NCBI GenBank assembly: GCA_029891345.1
Contig: CM057009.1
Coordinates: 89,451,416-89,515,415 of the forward strand
Length of the DNA stretch: 64,000 nucleotides
Direction of reading: 5' to 3'
Origin: Dryococelus australis
Taxonomy: Eukaryota; Arthropoda; Insecta; Phasmatodea; Phasmatidae
Under the pieces are notes generated by a model. That model was given only the letters and a program-made list of their open reading frames with translations. It was not told where the DNA came from and ran no database searches. The number at the start of each line of letters is the position of its first letter. Position 1 is the stretch's first letter. Shown here in pieces: positions 1 to 13,318 of the stretch. Position numbers and translations under genes: made by a program.

Positions 1-199
1 CAGACAATGGTTTCACTGAACAGTCACGATAAATGACCTTAATTCACGAATGTACACTACGCTTTGCGCGTGTAAACTACAGTGGGTGCTATCTGTGTTA
101 CATCATGTAGTTAAAGAGGTAGATTCCTTAATTGTTCGTCGCGTATCATGTACGCGTTTTATTTCTCGAATTAAATGTTAAACGTCAGGATTAGTCTGA
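1..199. other. no gene seen
   Basis: AT-rich sequence with no long or recognisable reading frame and no repeat that I could match elsewhere in the window. Confidence 0.5.
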
Positions 200-492
200 A
201 ACCACCGACAAACTCCACTTGTATACTCCGTATGAAAATGTAAATTAAATAGCACCTTGTACGTCGTATTTAGTTATTTCCTAAATATACCATGTAAGTT
301 GATAACGCCTAGTAAGAAATAGTTCTCATACAAAATAGTATTACAACTGAGTGTGCACAAGTGCGGTGCTTTGAGTTTGATGTAATTTTTTTTAGACAGT
401 TAATCTTAGTTTGCATGAGGCGGAAGAATTTACTGGACGTAGAACTGTAGCAGGGCTTCAGAAAAATGTGATGTAACCGTGAACAGACTATA
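200..492 (+). mobile_element. Long TIR-element family, copy 1 (internally deleted)
   Basis: This segment matches 35341-35751 in the same orientation. Shared blocks include TTTCCTAAATATNCCATGTA, CGCCTAGTAAGAAATAGTTC and the right end GCAGGGCTTCAG followed by a TGTAACCGTGAACAGACTATA-like terminus. About 150 bp present in the 35.4 kb copy are missing between the CCATGTA and CGCCTAG blocks, so this is an internally deleted derivative. The right end resembles the terminal repeat of the short MITEs at 18.9-36.1 kb, which suggests mobilisation by one transposase. It contains no credible coding sequence. The left boundary is uncertain because it has diverged. Confidence 0.6.
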
Positions 493-784
493 AATTGGAA
501 GCGCGAACGAGAATCGAAACTCAAGATCAACTGCGCATGAGAGTTACGTGCAAGCAACCTCTGATAAAGTGACTAATTATGATATGCGAAAGGTTTTAAA
601 TATATACACTTCAAATATTGGACAAAGTGTGCAAATAAATTTTTCAAGTTTTACAGATTTTATTTTTATCCTCCTGTTGACTTCGTTTTATTAGTAGGTT
701 TTTACCATTACTGAGCATAAATAAATGCACTAACCAATACAATTCCCATACTGATTGTAACAAAATAGAAACAAACTCCTGAGC

Positions 785-848
785 TGTATTTTCGAACGAG
801 GGTATTCAAATGAGTGGCGAAATAAATACTGTATATAGATTTGGTTCA
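785..848 (+). repeat. Dispersed fragment of the foldback-1 outer arm
   Basis: The stretch with TATTCAAATGAGTG and an AAATAAATACTGTATATA block aligns with 45245-45300, where the right arm of the first foldback reads GTAATCAAATGAGTGCCCAA and continues AACAAATATATACA. The same block occurs inverted at 3760-3815. It is a short, diverged, non-coding scrap that shows the foldback arm belongs to a multicopy repeat. Confidence 0.55.
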
Positions 849-3639
849 ACTTAATATTGAGATGGCAGTCTAATTTCTTTTGTCTCAACACAGCGGTCTT
901 ATTAATTTATGCGTGAGATTTGTAAGACGAACAAAAATTCATTTTTTTGCTTTTTCAGTTTTGTATAGTCAGTTCTTCGTAAGACTTAGGGAAGGAGGGG
1001 GGGGGGTACCCCAGTGTTTTAACCAGTAGCAGTCTTAAATTAATTTTTGTCGATCCCATTTACGACAAAGAGGAGCCGTCAGATAGCTTAAGTCATAAGA
1101 ACGTACCGGATCTCAGAGGTAGGAATTTCTCTTAATTTATTTAATTTTCATGATTAAACACTATTCTACTGTTAGAAATTTTAGGCTTTTTATTTAGTCT
1201 CTTTATAGCTTCCCGTTGGGTCTACGAATTTATATATTTATTTGTATTTCTTTTATTTGTTTATCTATTATATTAACTCATATTTACCTGCTCTTAAGCA
1301 TACTTCTAAACGTTTTCCCATCGTTCTGAGAATATTTCACATATGTTTGTAAGTCTGAGGAAAAAGTGTATGTATATTGTGATATAGTCCCAAACTCAGG
1401 TACGTAACTCCATACTTCTCCACTGAGAATTGCTCAAAACTATACCATAGTTTCGTATGAGCCAGTACACTTTTATAAATTCACACTGAAACGGCACAGA
1501 ACTGTTGCGATTCTCGAGTCGGTATTCGAAACACGAATATTGTATCTGACGCTTGCCTCTTATTTCTTGCATAAAACTGTCTTCAGGGTCTATATAACCG
1601 ATTACTGAGCGTTATATTCATTTCTCTATTTTCTATATGATGTCACTCAAGTGGTTCATCAATGGACAATCAGGGAGGTGAATCATATGGTTGGTGGTCA
1701 TTCAAGTGAAACGACTGACCTGATAGATGATAGCTGTACGGGTCCTATAAATTGGCTTAGTCTCTAGATGTTTCGGAATTTAGAGCTGTAGAAGTAGTAT
1801 TAAGATCTCTAAATGTGACGCGGCCTTCAAAGGGGTTTCAGTCTCTCACTATTAATTTCTAATATAATAATAATAATAATGAAATTTTGTACCAGCAATT
1901 TAAATACAATGCATGTTCATTCTTGTTTTATTGCCGATTTTCCTCACAAAATAATTTGCCATATAGATGCTGCATACTGGTTTGTACAGTAAATTAAGTG
2001 AAAGACTAATTCTAGTGGAGAATTTAATTTTTTAGTCTCTACAAAGAAATGTGTTTATGTCATATAAAGAATAATTTTAATTTAGTAGTATTTTTCACGT
2101 AAAAGCATTGAATCGTCAAGTGGTTGAAACCTTATATTATCTGGTAAGTATATTTTTATCTATTCATTTTGAATTACTTTTTTTTTTTTTGAGGTTGCTC
2201 TGTTTTTCAAATGAACAGAATGTTTACAAAGTGACATTTCAATTAGATATGATGACTTTATACTCTGCCGGAAAGACATGGGGAAATGAAAGGACTGACG
2301 TACCTGCTCACCAGAATAATCGAAAGCGGAAATAATTACATGCATCCAGCTTTTCCGTAAATATAATACGGCGCAATCCCGATGTATTTGTATGTTCTAA
2401 AGAGAAAAAATCCTAATGATAAGTAGACTGGATATTATGCTGCCAAGGTTTACAACGCACACTTCGATAATTTCGCACACGCCGTAAGAAATTACGGCGG
2501 ATTATTTCGGAGTCAGTTAAAAGATTAAACTTGTCTAAGTTAAAATTGTAATAGTATGCGTAACATAGATATTTAAGGAAAACTTTGCTATTTTACTTTT
2601 CCATTGATACTGTGTATGAAAATATATTTCGTAATAAATATATATTCATGAACGAGGCATTGCTATATTTACTTCATCAGACGATATCGAAGAAAATCTA
2701 TAGATAATACATTTCTTACTAACATCAAAAGCTGTAGTATTTTTTGTACGTGGCCTTATTACATACATTTTTCAAGAATCTTTATCATATGTCATATGAA
2801 ATATTCGATTTTTTTGACACATTCCTAATATCTTCTTAAATAGGTAGAAACCCCCATATCTTTTTATTTTCCATATGTATTAATTTAAATTTTTAACAAT
2901 TTTACTGGCGTAACTGGTCGAAACGAACGATATTCCCGTTTAAAAAGATCTTTAGTTTTGCTTTTTAAATCTAGGCCTACATGTACCTAAATCCAATCAT
3001 AGTTTACTATTTTTCTTAAATTATTCTGTATTCGGCCTTAGTATTTTTAATTTAAGTAGAGTTTCTATTTTATTTTCGCAATTTTTCATATTGTTTTAGT
3101 TAAGCCATTTCAGGTTATTAATGTTTTTCATTCCCTCCGTATTTTTAAATACTGTGTTCCTCTTCTATGGAATTCCTTAATAGTAAGCACCATCTTAATT
3201 AAATTACTCTAGTTTTAATTCACTAATTGTTTCCAAAGCAGCAAATACGTTACTTAACTGTCCTGAGTAATTACTGAATCTATGGGTTTGGTATATTACC
3301 TCCTTGTTTCAGAGCTGGTAGTGTGAATAATAGGTAAACTATCAACATTTTAAGACTCGTGATAAACTAAACCGCTTGGAGAGAAATTATTTTTAATAAA
3401 TTTTTACCAATAATAATTTCATCGTATTAGTTCTCCACTCACTGATGCCGACAACAATAGACAGTTATTCGACACCTACGCAAAATAATCTCGGTCAACA
3501 ATTGCCAAAAAAAAATGCCGTAAACTTGGCTCAAAGTGAAATTTGAGGTGAAATCTGGCCACACATATCCCGGCCGAATAAGAGCCAGATATTGAAGCAA
3601 CACACAAAACACGCACTGTTTGTAATGGGTCAAAAATGT
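849..3639. other. about 2.8 kb without a recognisable gene
   Basis: AT-rich DNA. A run of G lies near 995-1007 and a short TAA repeat near 1866-1880. The small ORFs on both strands near 2108-2345 and 3439-3798 have low-complexity or unplaceable translations. I see no splice-linked exons. Confidence 0.5.
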
Positions 3640-3820
3640 ATTTAATCGCCTCAACAAAATATTATGCTGAGTAAACAATACTTCAAAACCAACAAAATAC
3701 ACGCTTGAATGAACAAATCCTCTGTTGGGCAAAAAAAATTTACACTGCCAACCAGAAATTTCCTGGAATAAACTGTATATATTTGTTTGGACACTCATTT
3801 GATTGGAAAATACATCTCAA
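3640..3820 (-). repeat. Dispersed foldback-1 arm fragment, inverted
   Basis: Read on the minus strand, this aligns with 45255-45450. Shared blocks are AATCAAATGAGTGNCCAAAC, AAATATATACA and TTCAARCGTGTRTTTTGTTRG, followed by AATATTTTGTTG. An insertion rich in T separates two of the blocks. It is a second scattered copy of the outer arm of the first foldback element. Confidence 0.65.
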
Positions 3821-4094
3821 GAGTTTGATTGTAATTTTTATTACAATTGGGATAGTAAACGTGTTTGTTAGTGCCTTTATTGATTCTTAATAAAAAAATG
3901 CTAATAAAAACAAGTTTGGCTGTGAAATGATAAGTAAAAATTTAAAACTGGAAATATTTGTTAACGCACGTTGTCTAGTAGCCTATTTGAAAAATATAAT
4001 TTAAAACATTTCCATTTAACAAGAAGTGACTTCAGTGAAGTTACGATGTTGCAAACGATCTCAGGTAGAATCTCGAACGGGCGTTCAAATATTT

Positions 4095-4300
4095 TTATAT
4101 TTATGTTCAACGAAACTGTTTAATGTACATAGAGTAAAACAAACATTTAGTTGCGCCAACCAAATAGTAGAGTTTCGCTACAACCAATTAAGGAAAACCA
4201 AATAACTTGGTTTTCGCCAACAAAATATTTCATTGGTCCTATACGAACAATTAATTTGGTTGGTCCAAACAAACTTTGTTGGATTCAACAAAACAGTTAT
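4095..4300 (+). repeat. Dispersed foldback-1 extreme outer-arm fragment
   Basis: The segment aligns with the reverse complement of 37420-37620, the outermost part of the left arm of the first foldback. Shared blocks are GAAACTGTTTAATGTA, TTAGTTGC followed by CAACCA, CTATACRAACAATTAATTT and GATTCAACAAAAC. It also contains the CAACAAAATATTT motif that forms a palindrome near 45425. It lies next to the fragment at 3640-3820, so together these are pieces of one rearranged copy. Confidence 0.65.
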
Positions 4301-4810
4301 CTTGGTGCAACCGCGTGTACACTCATTTCCGGTACGTGTCAGAGCTGCGGATCAGGGGTTGACGTAAGTAGCTTGGTTTACTTTTTCCTGGACCCTGCCC
4401 TGAACCTGATCATTGTTTCTGGACATTTCGGAATTGCGAGACGCTACATTGCTGAGGCTAGCACTGCACACACATGTTAAGGCTCTACTTGCCTTGCGAC
4501 TTCTTAGTAATATACTATATGGTTCTGTTGCGAATAATATTTCCTAGGGCATTTTCTTGGTGCAACCGCGTGTACACTCATTTCCGGTACGTGTCAGAGC
4601 TGCGGATCAGGGGTTGACGTAAGTAGCTTGGTTTACTTTTTCCTGGACCCTGCCCTGAACCTGATCGTTGTTTCTGGACATTTCGGAATTGCGAGACGCT
4701 ACATTACTGAGGCTAGCACTGCACACACATGTTAAGGCTGTACTTGCCTTGCGACTTCTTAGTAATATACTATATGGTTCTGTTGCAAATTATATTTCAT
4801 AGGGCATTTT
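4301..4810 (+). repeat. 255-bp tandem duplication, two copies
   Basis: Copies at 4301-4555 and 4556-4810 both begin CTTGGTGCAACCGCGTGTAC and are nearly identical. I see only a handful of substitutions, such as ATCATTG versus ATCGTTG and TTGCTG versus TTACTG. The high identity points to a recent duplication compared with the diverged repeats beside it. The unit is richer in GC than its surroundings. It contains partial ORFs but no recognisable protein. Confidence 0.9.
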
Positions 4811-5306
4811 CTTTTGTGATACATTTTACATCACCATCCACAACACATTCCGAAATTCGGGTTTTACACAGATATGTGAACGGTAGAATGTTATATTTTA
4901 AAACAATTGTGTTTATGACGGTAATTTTTATTTAAATAAAAACATACTGTTATAATTATGGCCAAAAGAATTTTGTGCATGATATTTATAGTGGGCATTG
5001 AAAAGCAATTTATCCAAATAAATCACTTTTTTTATGGCAGAATTGGAAGCTTGAAATTGTTGAATTCCGGGTATGTAGTATATAATATACATATAAGATG
5101 GTTATGTCAATATTTTTAATTTGACGCTTTAAAATGGGTACACAAATTTTTTTCTACATTTACAAGAAAAAACTTTGGAAACCCAATTACCCAAGAAATT
5201 CCTTTGTGAAACTGCCAAAAAGTTTCCTTGTAAAATCTGTAACACATATATTTGTAATATTACAAATAGTAGCCTTGTATTACGACTTACAGTATTGAAA
5301 GTGAAA

Positions 5307-5309
<3 letters not shown>
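4811..5309. other. no gene seen
   Basis: AT-rich. Short stretches such as TTTGTAATATTACAAAT are locally palindromic. A related TTGTAATGTTACAAG stretch lies near 5970, on the other side of the microsatellite and tRNA-like segment. Confidence 0.4.

Positions 5310-5381
<72 letters not shown>
5310..5381. repeat. (AT)n microsatellite
   Basis: About 36 uninterrupted AT units. The Ile/Tyr-repeat reading frame across it is an artefact of the microsatellite. Confidence 0.97.
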
Positions 5382-5382
<1 letters not shown>

Positions 5383-5459
5383 TTTTCTAGAAAACAAATC
5401 TGAAGAGTTAATAAAAGATAAATTTTTAAAAAATGTATTTATAATTACAGGAAAAAAAA

Positions 5460-5560
5460 CTACAATTTGCCAGCACGGGGACTAGAATCCACTACCTTTA
5501 AATTATTAATCCTGCACATTTAACCACTAAGCAAACTGACTTACGTACTTTGCGCTTATT
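5460..5560 (-). repeat. tRNA-like sequence, decayed
   Basis: On the minus strand the segment contains TTAGTGGTTAAAT, resembling a tRNA D-arm and pol III A box. About 40 bases later comes GGATTCTAGTCCC, resembling a T-arm and B box, ending CCGTGCTGGC. It does not fold convincingly into a complete cloverleaf. It is best read as a tRNA pseudogene or the head of a tRNA-derived SINE. Confidence 0.5.
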
Positions 5561-8219
5561 ATAATTTTAAATATAACGCTTACGTACTTACAATATATTA
5601 AGGAAGTTATTTGATTAAAATAATACATTTACCGGTAATGTATTTCAATTTAAGAGTTCCTTGTAGCCAGGAAACATTAACAGTAAATCATTTAATATGG
5701 TCACGTTTGATTGAAACTGTATTTTTATGATAAGCGTTTCACGATATTCAAACTGACAATACATTTCTTTTTACACGCAATTACACTTTACATCAGCCAT
5801 AGTTTTTACACAAGCAACTATATACGGTTTTACGTTGTCGGTTGAGTGTCCGCCATTTTGCTGAAGCTCGTGGATACGGGTCAGTATAGTACAAACATTT
5901 ATTGAGTTCTACTACAAACACGGCCCTTGTAGTTTTACTACTAACGAGTAGTTTTACAAGAGAAATATTTGTAATGTTACAAGCGTCTGTAAAATTACAA
6001 ACAACTTCTCAGTAATAATTACAGGTTATAATTAGCTTATAAATAATGCGTTTTAACACATAATACAAGCACGATAAAGGAGAAGTCAGGAGAATAGTTT
6101 ACCTCAAACAGCTAGGCGCAGTTTTAGATAAACGTCCAGTTTTGAAAGGTATATTTTATTGATTTGATTCTCCATCAACAAGAACAGCATTTGGAATGTT
6201 GACTGCGTCATTCTAAAATACTCGTCAAATTTTGTTTCGCTAGCCATCAGGTGAGGAAACAAATTTACGAAATCTACTTCCACCGGTCTAGTTTTCGAAG
6301 CACTTTGAACACAATATTTTTTTTTACATACTCTTAGCTCTTTTGCATTCTCCCTCGTCTTCTAGTGCTAGAACTGCTGTCGCTAAGTCTCTGTTACTAA
6401 AACATGAAAACACGTTATCATATTCGGCGAGAAATAAATGAACACGAACTAATGGGACAGCCCAGTGAAGGTTGCCCCACCCCCATCCCTCTTTTCCTAG
6501 TAGTATCTGGTCCGGCTGTGTCCCCCTACAGAGTAATGTCCACCCGTCACTCTCGGATACGTGTGGTCAAACCTGTAGATCCACTTTTATTCCCTCTACG
6601 TGGAATGTATATAATATAAAACCTTATTTTTACATAAATTTGTATTCCTTGCAAGAAATAATTTTTAACACGTTTCTCTATCTCAGAAATGAAAGTACCC
6701 ACTCATTGATAAACAATACTCGTATTTTTGTAATACAAATTTCTGGAAGACAAAATGTTAGCTATGCGATTTTTTTTCCTGTTTTCAAACAGCTTAGCCT
6801 GCTTCCTTCTTAAAACAGCATCCACGTACACACTCCGCACGCAAAAAAAAAAAAAAAAAAAACAAACACGAAGTCGATCATTTATTTCGAAGCCTCGGCT
6901 GTTTTTTCCAGGACTCGTTTTCTGAATGACGGAGCTTGAGACATAGAATAATGGTCCTGTATTTCTTTCGAGTTCCTTTGCTCTTCGCAGCAACAATAAA
7001 TATGTATGCAAAAATCTCCTTCGTTTTAGTGCTACGAGCGCGGCGCATCATCAGGAACATTTCCGAAAGCAGTGAAGGCGCTAGAAATGCAGAGAAGCAG
7101 AGGGAATGAATTATTCAACGCACCATGCTGCCACGAAAGAGAACAAAAACATGTACCCAACACACACGCGCGTTTACACACATAAACTCAAACCTTGCGA
7201 TTAAATCGATGCGTTTCAAAATATGTCATTAATCGTACCCAAATTAACAAGGGAGATTGCCTTCTTTACAGCACTCTCAGCCCCAAGGTTTTTCGTTTGA
7301 AAAGCCCCCAAAAGGCAGAAATGTGTTTCACATATCACGGCAGCTTCGGAATGAGTGCTGCGTAAATATAATAAGTTAGCATACATTGTGTAACTAATTA
7401 ATGAGGGCGATAACACTAACTATTCAGACATTAAACACACTCATTCTATAAAATACTATAATTACTACGTTTGTCAGTATTATGTAACTTCTGGTATGTT
7501 TAAAAAATGACTTTTAAGCTTATAGCTTTAAGAGAGCAAACCTCCTTCAGTGACCACTTTAACCTACAAGTCATGTTATATATTCTTTCACATGTTACAT
7601 TAGGAGTCACCTCATAAATTGTGTTACATTTGATGAAAGACAGCCCGCAATTCAATGACAATTGACACGCAGGGTGAATATTTTATTTCAAAGTGAATCA
7701 TTCATTCATGCTTTAAAAAAGTCGATTTTATAACATCGCATTTAGAGAGCCGCGAATTTCGAGTTCATTAACATTGCCCCAAGATTTTAAGATATTTTTG
7801 TAGAAATTGTATTTAAAGGTTGATCATTAAATTTTATTTTCAAATAATAATTTGTGATGAAAAATGACTATATTAATTAATATTATACATCATTTATGTA
7901 AAATATGGTAATCAACAAAACTTACTGAATTCTAAATACGCAGGTGTTCTATTTATTTGCTATTAAACGATTGCTCGCCGTTTTCCAAACTATGGTCCTG
8001 GGATATACCATTATCATACGCGTAAAAATAATAAAAGGTCATAAAACAATTATCTGTAAATGTATTTTATAAAATTGTAAAATTTGAAACATATTTTATA
8101 AGTAAACAATTTCCTTGTGCGTGCTTTCTGTGTTTGATGACACTCGATTATGAAAATAAAACTCCGAAATCACTCAAACGTATTACGCTTAAGTTAAACT
8201 CGTGGTCGGCTGAACTGTC
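5561..8219. other. about 2.7 kb without a recognisable gene
   Basis: AT-rich with a poly-A run at about 6843-6862. ORFs of 60-113 codons overlap one another on both strands (6404-7060) with no recognisable domain. I see no promoter-exon structure that I can support. Confidence 0.45.
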
Positions 8220-8296
8220 TGATCTCCATTGCGCAGTTGGCTACGGATCAACATACGGTGCGAGGGGCTATGGGTTCGAGTCCCGAGCAAGGCACA
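8220..8296 (+). repeat. tRNA-like sequence
   Basis: TTGCGCAGTTGGCTACGG is followed 45 bases later by GGGTTCGAGTCCC. This is good A-box and B-box geometry for a tRNA or tRNA-derived SINE head. The acceptor stem does not pair well and no intact anticodon arm is evident, so I call it a pseudo-tRNA or SINE head rather than a functional gene. Confidence 0.55.
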
Positions 8297-10287
8297 GGTA
8301 TTAGTCACGCATATGTCGAAGAAAGTTTCGCTTGATACTGAAATTAGTGGCAATACGAACGAAAAAATGTTAAATAGTAAGTGGTAAATAGTGTAGTGTA
8401 GTCAATAGTGCTAGGTGCCGTTTTAAAGGGATCTTCACATGCTTTTTCATATAAAACGAAGGGCTGTTTTTCAATAACGATTGTTTTTTGTGGTTTTTAA
8501 TAGTATTGTTGGTCAGTCGAATATTTAAAATATTGAAAAGTTTTAACAAATACAAACTTAAAATGCAAGGCAAAACATAAAAATAGTAACTTTCATACCT
8601 ACAACATGTTACTAAAGTTCACCGACAAACGCCTGGAGGCGATTCCTCACATTTAATTCAGAGGAAAATGTTTACATAACCTTTAGCCTAAGGCTTTATC
8701 TTAAGGGTGTACATGCCCTTAAAAGTGGAGGTAAAACCCTCCGGTGCTACCCCTGAATAACAAGGTTTCTAGCGTGTTGCCTATGTCACAGGGATAGCAG
8801 TCACTGTTAGAACATTAAATATTAATTTCTCGACAACCGTGAGGTTTAGCGTAATAACAATAAGAAACTATTTTTGCTTAATTAACAATACTGCTTACAT
8901 TAGCAGATAAATTCTCACATATTCCGGAGGGTCACATTTTTCTGATACACAGATGTGGTGTCAAAACTTAATTTCTCACGGATGGGATTGATATTGGCAA
9001 ACCCCTTTATCATGTATTGCACATCTTTGTTTGTTAACACATTATACCGAAACTCTTAGATTAAGCTCAAATACTACATGTTTTATTTGAAATAAACTTG
9101 GGTTTAACCACCACTTTTAAGAGCGTGTAGACCTATAAGGAAATGCGTTAGACTACAGGTCATATATATTTATATATGTGTGTCTTAATTTTTTGTGAGG
9201 AATTTTCTCCTGCAGTTTGTCTGTGATTTTTAGTAACACGTTATATAGTAATTTTTAACAAATATATTACAATTTTGTTTTCTTATTACTCACATTGAGT
9301 TTTATAGTTAAATTTTGCAAGTATTCTTAACATATATACAATCCTAACTTAGCCCGAAGTAAATTACAACAAACACACATTGAAATACATGCATTATAAA
9401 CCCCATTAACGAAAACGCAATCGTTAAAATGACATTAAATAAATGTACTCATACAGAAAAAATACACACAATGCAGTTTTGCCTCAGAATATTTGTATTT
9501 ATTAACATCGTACATATTTCTTGCCCTAGCTTCCATCATGCGGCACCGTTTACAGGCTTATTTGAACGCAGTTTACACCACCAAAAACACATATTTTGAT
9601 ACGGTAATATTTATCACCTAGTTAAATCAATACACCGAATCATATAATCGTAACTATTATAAAGCATCCAAAATAAACAGTAAAAAAATTACTACTTCTC
9701 ATCGGTGACACGAAATCTTGAATTTTAAAGTTTCCGTGTGGTTGCACATGCTACGGTGACATTTTAATGTTGCCCGTAAGTGTCCCTTTGATAATACAGC
9801 TAGGGTTAGACTGTTTGGATTTTCGAACAATGCGCACCTTAATGCTATTATTATCCAATTATTACTTATTTTGGCAATTGATAAAACTATCCGCACTTGT
9901 ATCTTCTTCAATGGGAGTACGTCTGTATAACAAGCCTTTTTATTGCACATATTGTATGCCATCAACATAAAGTTACGTTTTCCTACGCTACTTGACATGA
10001 ATTTCCAGTTTTCTTTATATGTAAATTACTCCAGACCCTCAACTGATCACAAAACCCATGTAAAACCATAGCGACACCGAGATAAACTATCTTAAGCCAA
10101 AGGTCCTTCAGTTTCAGTGAGAAACCAATAGAATACACCCATTGCAAACGAAAATGCACAAGGATGGTACTACTGATAACGTCTGGAAATAATGTCCATG
10201 TTGCATTCTGTATACATAATTGTCATGTATTCAATAATATTTATGGGAAGAAGAAAATCTCTGTCATACTCAAAATTAAATTGCTTA
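8297..10287. other. about 2 kb without a recognisable gene
   Basis: AT-rich single-copy-looking DNA. The small ORFs at 8370-8573 and 9699-9998 have no recognisable features. Confidence 0.45.
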
Positions 10288-10383
10288 GAAACAAGCATAT
10301 TCGTGTGATGTACATGAATTAACTCTCAATCATATGAAACAAGCATATTCGTGTGATGTACATGAATTAGCTCTCAATAATAT
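10288..10383 (+). repeat. 48-bp tandem duplication
   Basis: Two adjacent 48-bp copies begin GAAACAAGCATATTCGTGTG and differ by only a few bases (TTAACTC versus TTAGCTC, AATCATAT versus AATAATAT). Confidence 0.93.
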
Positions 10384-12328
10384 GAAATAAACTTCACATG
10401 CGGTACTGCCGATGTTCGGAAGAACACTAACAGGAAAAAGAGACCTCAATAAAAATAAATTTCTTCAAACGACTATTTCACAAAATATATTTTAATATGA
10501 ATCAATGCGGAACGTATGCCAAATTTTTCTATAATATCGATTATTAAAATTAACGTCACTAACCTAAAGAAATTACAAAGAAATTAATGCATTTAGATTC
10601 TTGAAAATGAAAACAAAGGTTTATGAATTTGGGAAGAAGATTCGAAGTATGCATTCCACTGGTTCTGCTACTCTATTATGCAGGAAACTCTAAGTGTTTT
10701 AATTATTGATACGCAACGACACGTATCATAATTTTTTGGTTTATTAACATGGCGACCCCATTTTTTTTCTAACGACGGGCGATATTGTCACCTCCACTTT
10801 TTCACAGCAAATTTTCTTAGGTTCGGTGCAAGGCACATAAGCGGGGCTTTTGTAAGTCACTTCCAGACAAAGCCGATATTGCAAACGTCTAAGCTATTAC
10901 ACCAATATGACACAAGCGCTGAGATGTGAAATCGCAGCACATATAAAAGATAGACACACAACAGATAAGACCTCCCAGGTTTATCCACACCAGCGTTATC
11001 TCCCATCTCAAATCTCTAAAAGCGCCAAGAATAGTAATACTAGTGTTCTGTGGTGCTAGGAAAGCAACAACAAAAAAGTTCGTTACCTCGAAACATAAAA
11101 TTAGAACCACTGATCCGATTTGGGTCAAACAATCTTTATAGACATTTATACATTATACACAAGCTCAACATGCCCAAAAACACGCAAATTGCCAGTAGTT
11201 ATTGTCACGCCCCGTGTTGTATTAGGTTATTACATGTTAGCAAGAAATTCTGAAGTTTGTCGTGAAATGTAATTTGTATTTGGTTTTCAGACATGTATTA
11301 AAAATGGTTTGGATACCATGAAGTGCTTGAGAAAAGCTTTTGTTGGACATTGTTGGTAACCATAAAATTACTTATCATCTGCGCTTAACAATGTGGTGTT
11401 CACAAATGGCTAATAACAAATAAGGCCAGCACTATTCGCGAGAATACTGTTTCATATTATGTAGTATCTGACATTTTGCAGAAAAAAGACTGATTTTAAC
11501 TCTCAGTTTTTATGGGCGTGTCCATCTCTTACTAATGGGGATAGGTTTCATGTATTGTACGTCTTTTTGCGTAACTAATCATCTCACGAAGTTGGTGTCA
11601 GCACAATATAGGATAACTCTGTAGAACGAGAACTGAACACATTTTTGCTGATCTCCGTATGTATGCGCAGAACAATTTTTTTTGAAGACAATGGAACATT
11701 CAGTTTGGCATGAGAATAAACTAAAATATAAATCAGACACTTCTACCAGACGAACAAAATGTTATGGAATATTTTTATGTCTAGAAATCATTGAAATTAA
11801 TTTAATAATTCCTATTTGTAGGAAACAATATATGTGAATTTCTGTTTCGTCAATAAGGAAGAAGCGGTGGAAACCAATCAGCTTCGATTGTTCAAAGAAA
11901 AATGAAATTGACCTCAGTGAGGAACATTTTGCTTGACATGGATCGACCAAAGGCAATGTTACAACGGCAGTACTGGATGGCTATCAGGTGTGAGTGTAAC
12001 AATTATGGATACAAAACGTGAGAGTGTCAATAAAAATTTATTTCAGTTATGTCTGTTGAGCTAGTCCATATCACACTGGCAATCTCACATTTCGAAGAAG
12101 ATATAGAAGTTGAAGATTACTTATACTTCAAATACGTGTAGGACGAGCACTGTAAGATAAGAGTTTCAGGTGTGTTAGAAGGGAATTGGCCGTTTGTTGG
12201 AAGTTTGGAGAGGGGGGTGCATGTGTGAGCCGAGTGATTAAAAGGGAGCGCGTGTATAAACGTCAGCGATAAAGAAGGAACACATGTGTAAGAGCCATGG
12301 ATATAAACACACATTAGGGACAACTAAT

Positions 12329-12330
<2 letters not shown>
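10384..12330. other. about 1.9 kb without a recognisable gene
   Basis: AT-rich. ORFs of 64-79 codons occur at 10889-11253 and 11762-11956 on opposing strands and have no recognisable domain. Confidence 0.45.

Positions 12331-12377
<47 letters not shown>
12331..12377 (+). repeat. (GA)n microsatellite
   Basis: An uninterrupted AG/GA dinucleotide array of about 23 units. Confidence 0.97.
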
Positions 12378-12381
<4 letters not shown>

Positions 12382-13318
12382 GGGACCCCTACTAAAATGA
12401 ATAAATTCAGTTTCTTTTGACCTTTTGAAGGGTTCATCGCCTTCTTGTTAAATGTTCTTTGGCGAATTTATATACAGATTTATATAATGTATAATATTAA
12501 TGTTTATTTATTAGAACGCTTTTGATAGTATGATTACAATATTCGCTTTAATTTCACTTGAGTGATTTCATAAATGAAATATATTCATGAAATTTTTTAC
12601 TACCTTGTAGTAAACGCCCGAGAAGAAAAAACTTATATTGTTTAGTTTTTAAATATTTTTCTTTCTCCTGTATTATAAATCTCCTTCGTGATGGGGTGGA
12701 AAATAAGCCTTGATGACGCGGTGGAGGGTGGAGAGCATTTGGTAGTGAAGGTGGGGTTGGAGCACTAAGAATCAGAAGTTTAGTTAGGAATGGGAATGAT
12801 GGAAACAAATTGGCGGCTGTTCCAATAAAAAGTCAAAACATCTACTAACAGTGTTTTGACCTTATATAGCCGTAGTCACTTTGTGAAAAAGGCTATTAAA
12901 ATCAGGCGGCAGTTAGACAATGACGACTGCCAGATTTAATTCTACCTTACGAAATTGGCAAGTATAACAATATTTGGTTTAACATTGACTAAAGCTCAAA
13001 TATGTTGTTAGGCAATTAAAAGAGATGACCTTCTTAAATGACGTATGATGATGAGATTACTAAATAAGAGCATTTTTTTAATTGAAAAAGTTTGTTCTTA
13101 AAACACACCAAACTTCCAGCGCTAGAAATATTTATAACTTACACTATATCAAAATGTGTATCTCAGCGACTACTGCATTGTACATGCTATAGGGACTGAA
13201 ATAGTCCTAGCGAGACTTTAATTTGAACCTGGTCAATTAAACAGTATTTAATCGTTCCCTATCCTTTGTCGAACAATTTGTAAAAAAATCTAATTGATCG
13301 CCAGGTCCTGCGTGCGTT
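12378..13318. other. no gene seen
   Basis: AT-rich. A minus-strand 84-codon ORF at 12554-12808 is proline- and serine-rich at its start, but nothing supports it as a gene. Confidence 0.45.

Noticed and set aside
5175..5390. Ile/Tyr-repeat ORF, with similar ones at 56588-56859
   Set aside because: Pure (AT)n microsatellite translation.
8220..8296. Functional tRNA gene
   Set aside because: A and B boxes are good, but the acceptor stem does not pair and an anticodon arm is not clear. The same holds for the other tRNA-like blocks at 5460, 16425, 17577, 31768 and 48008.
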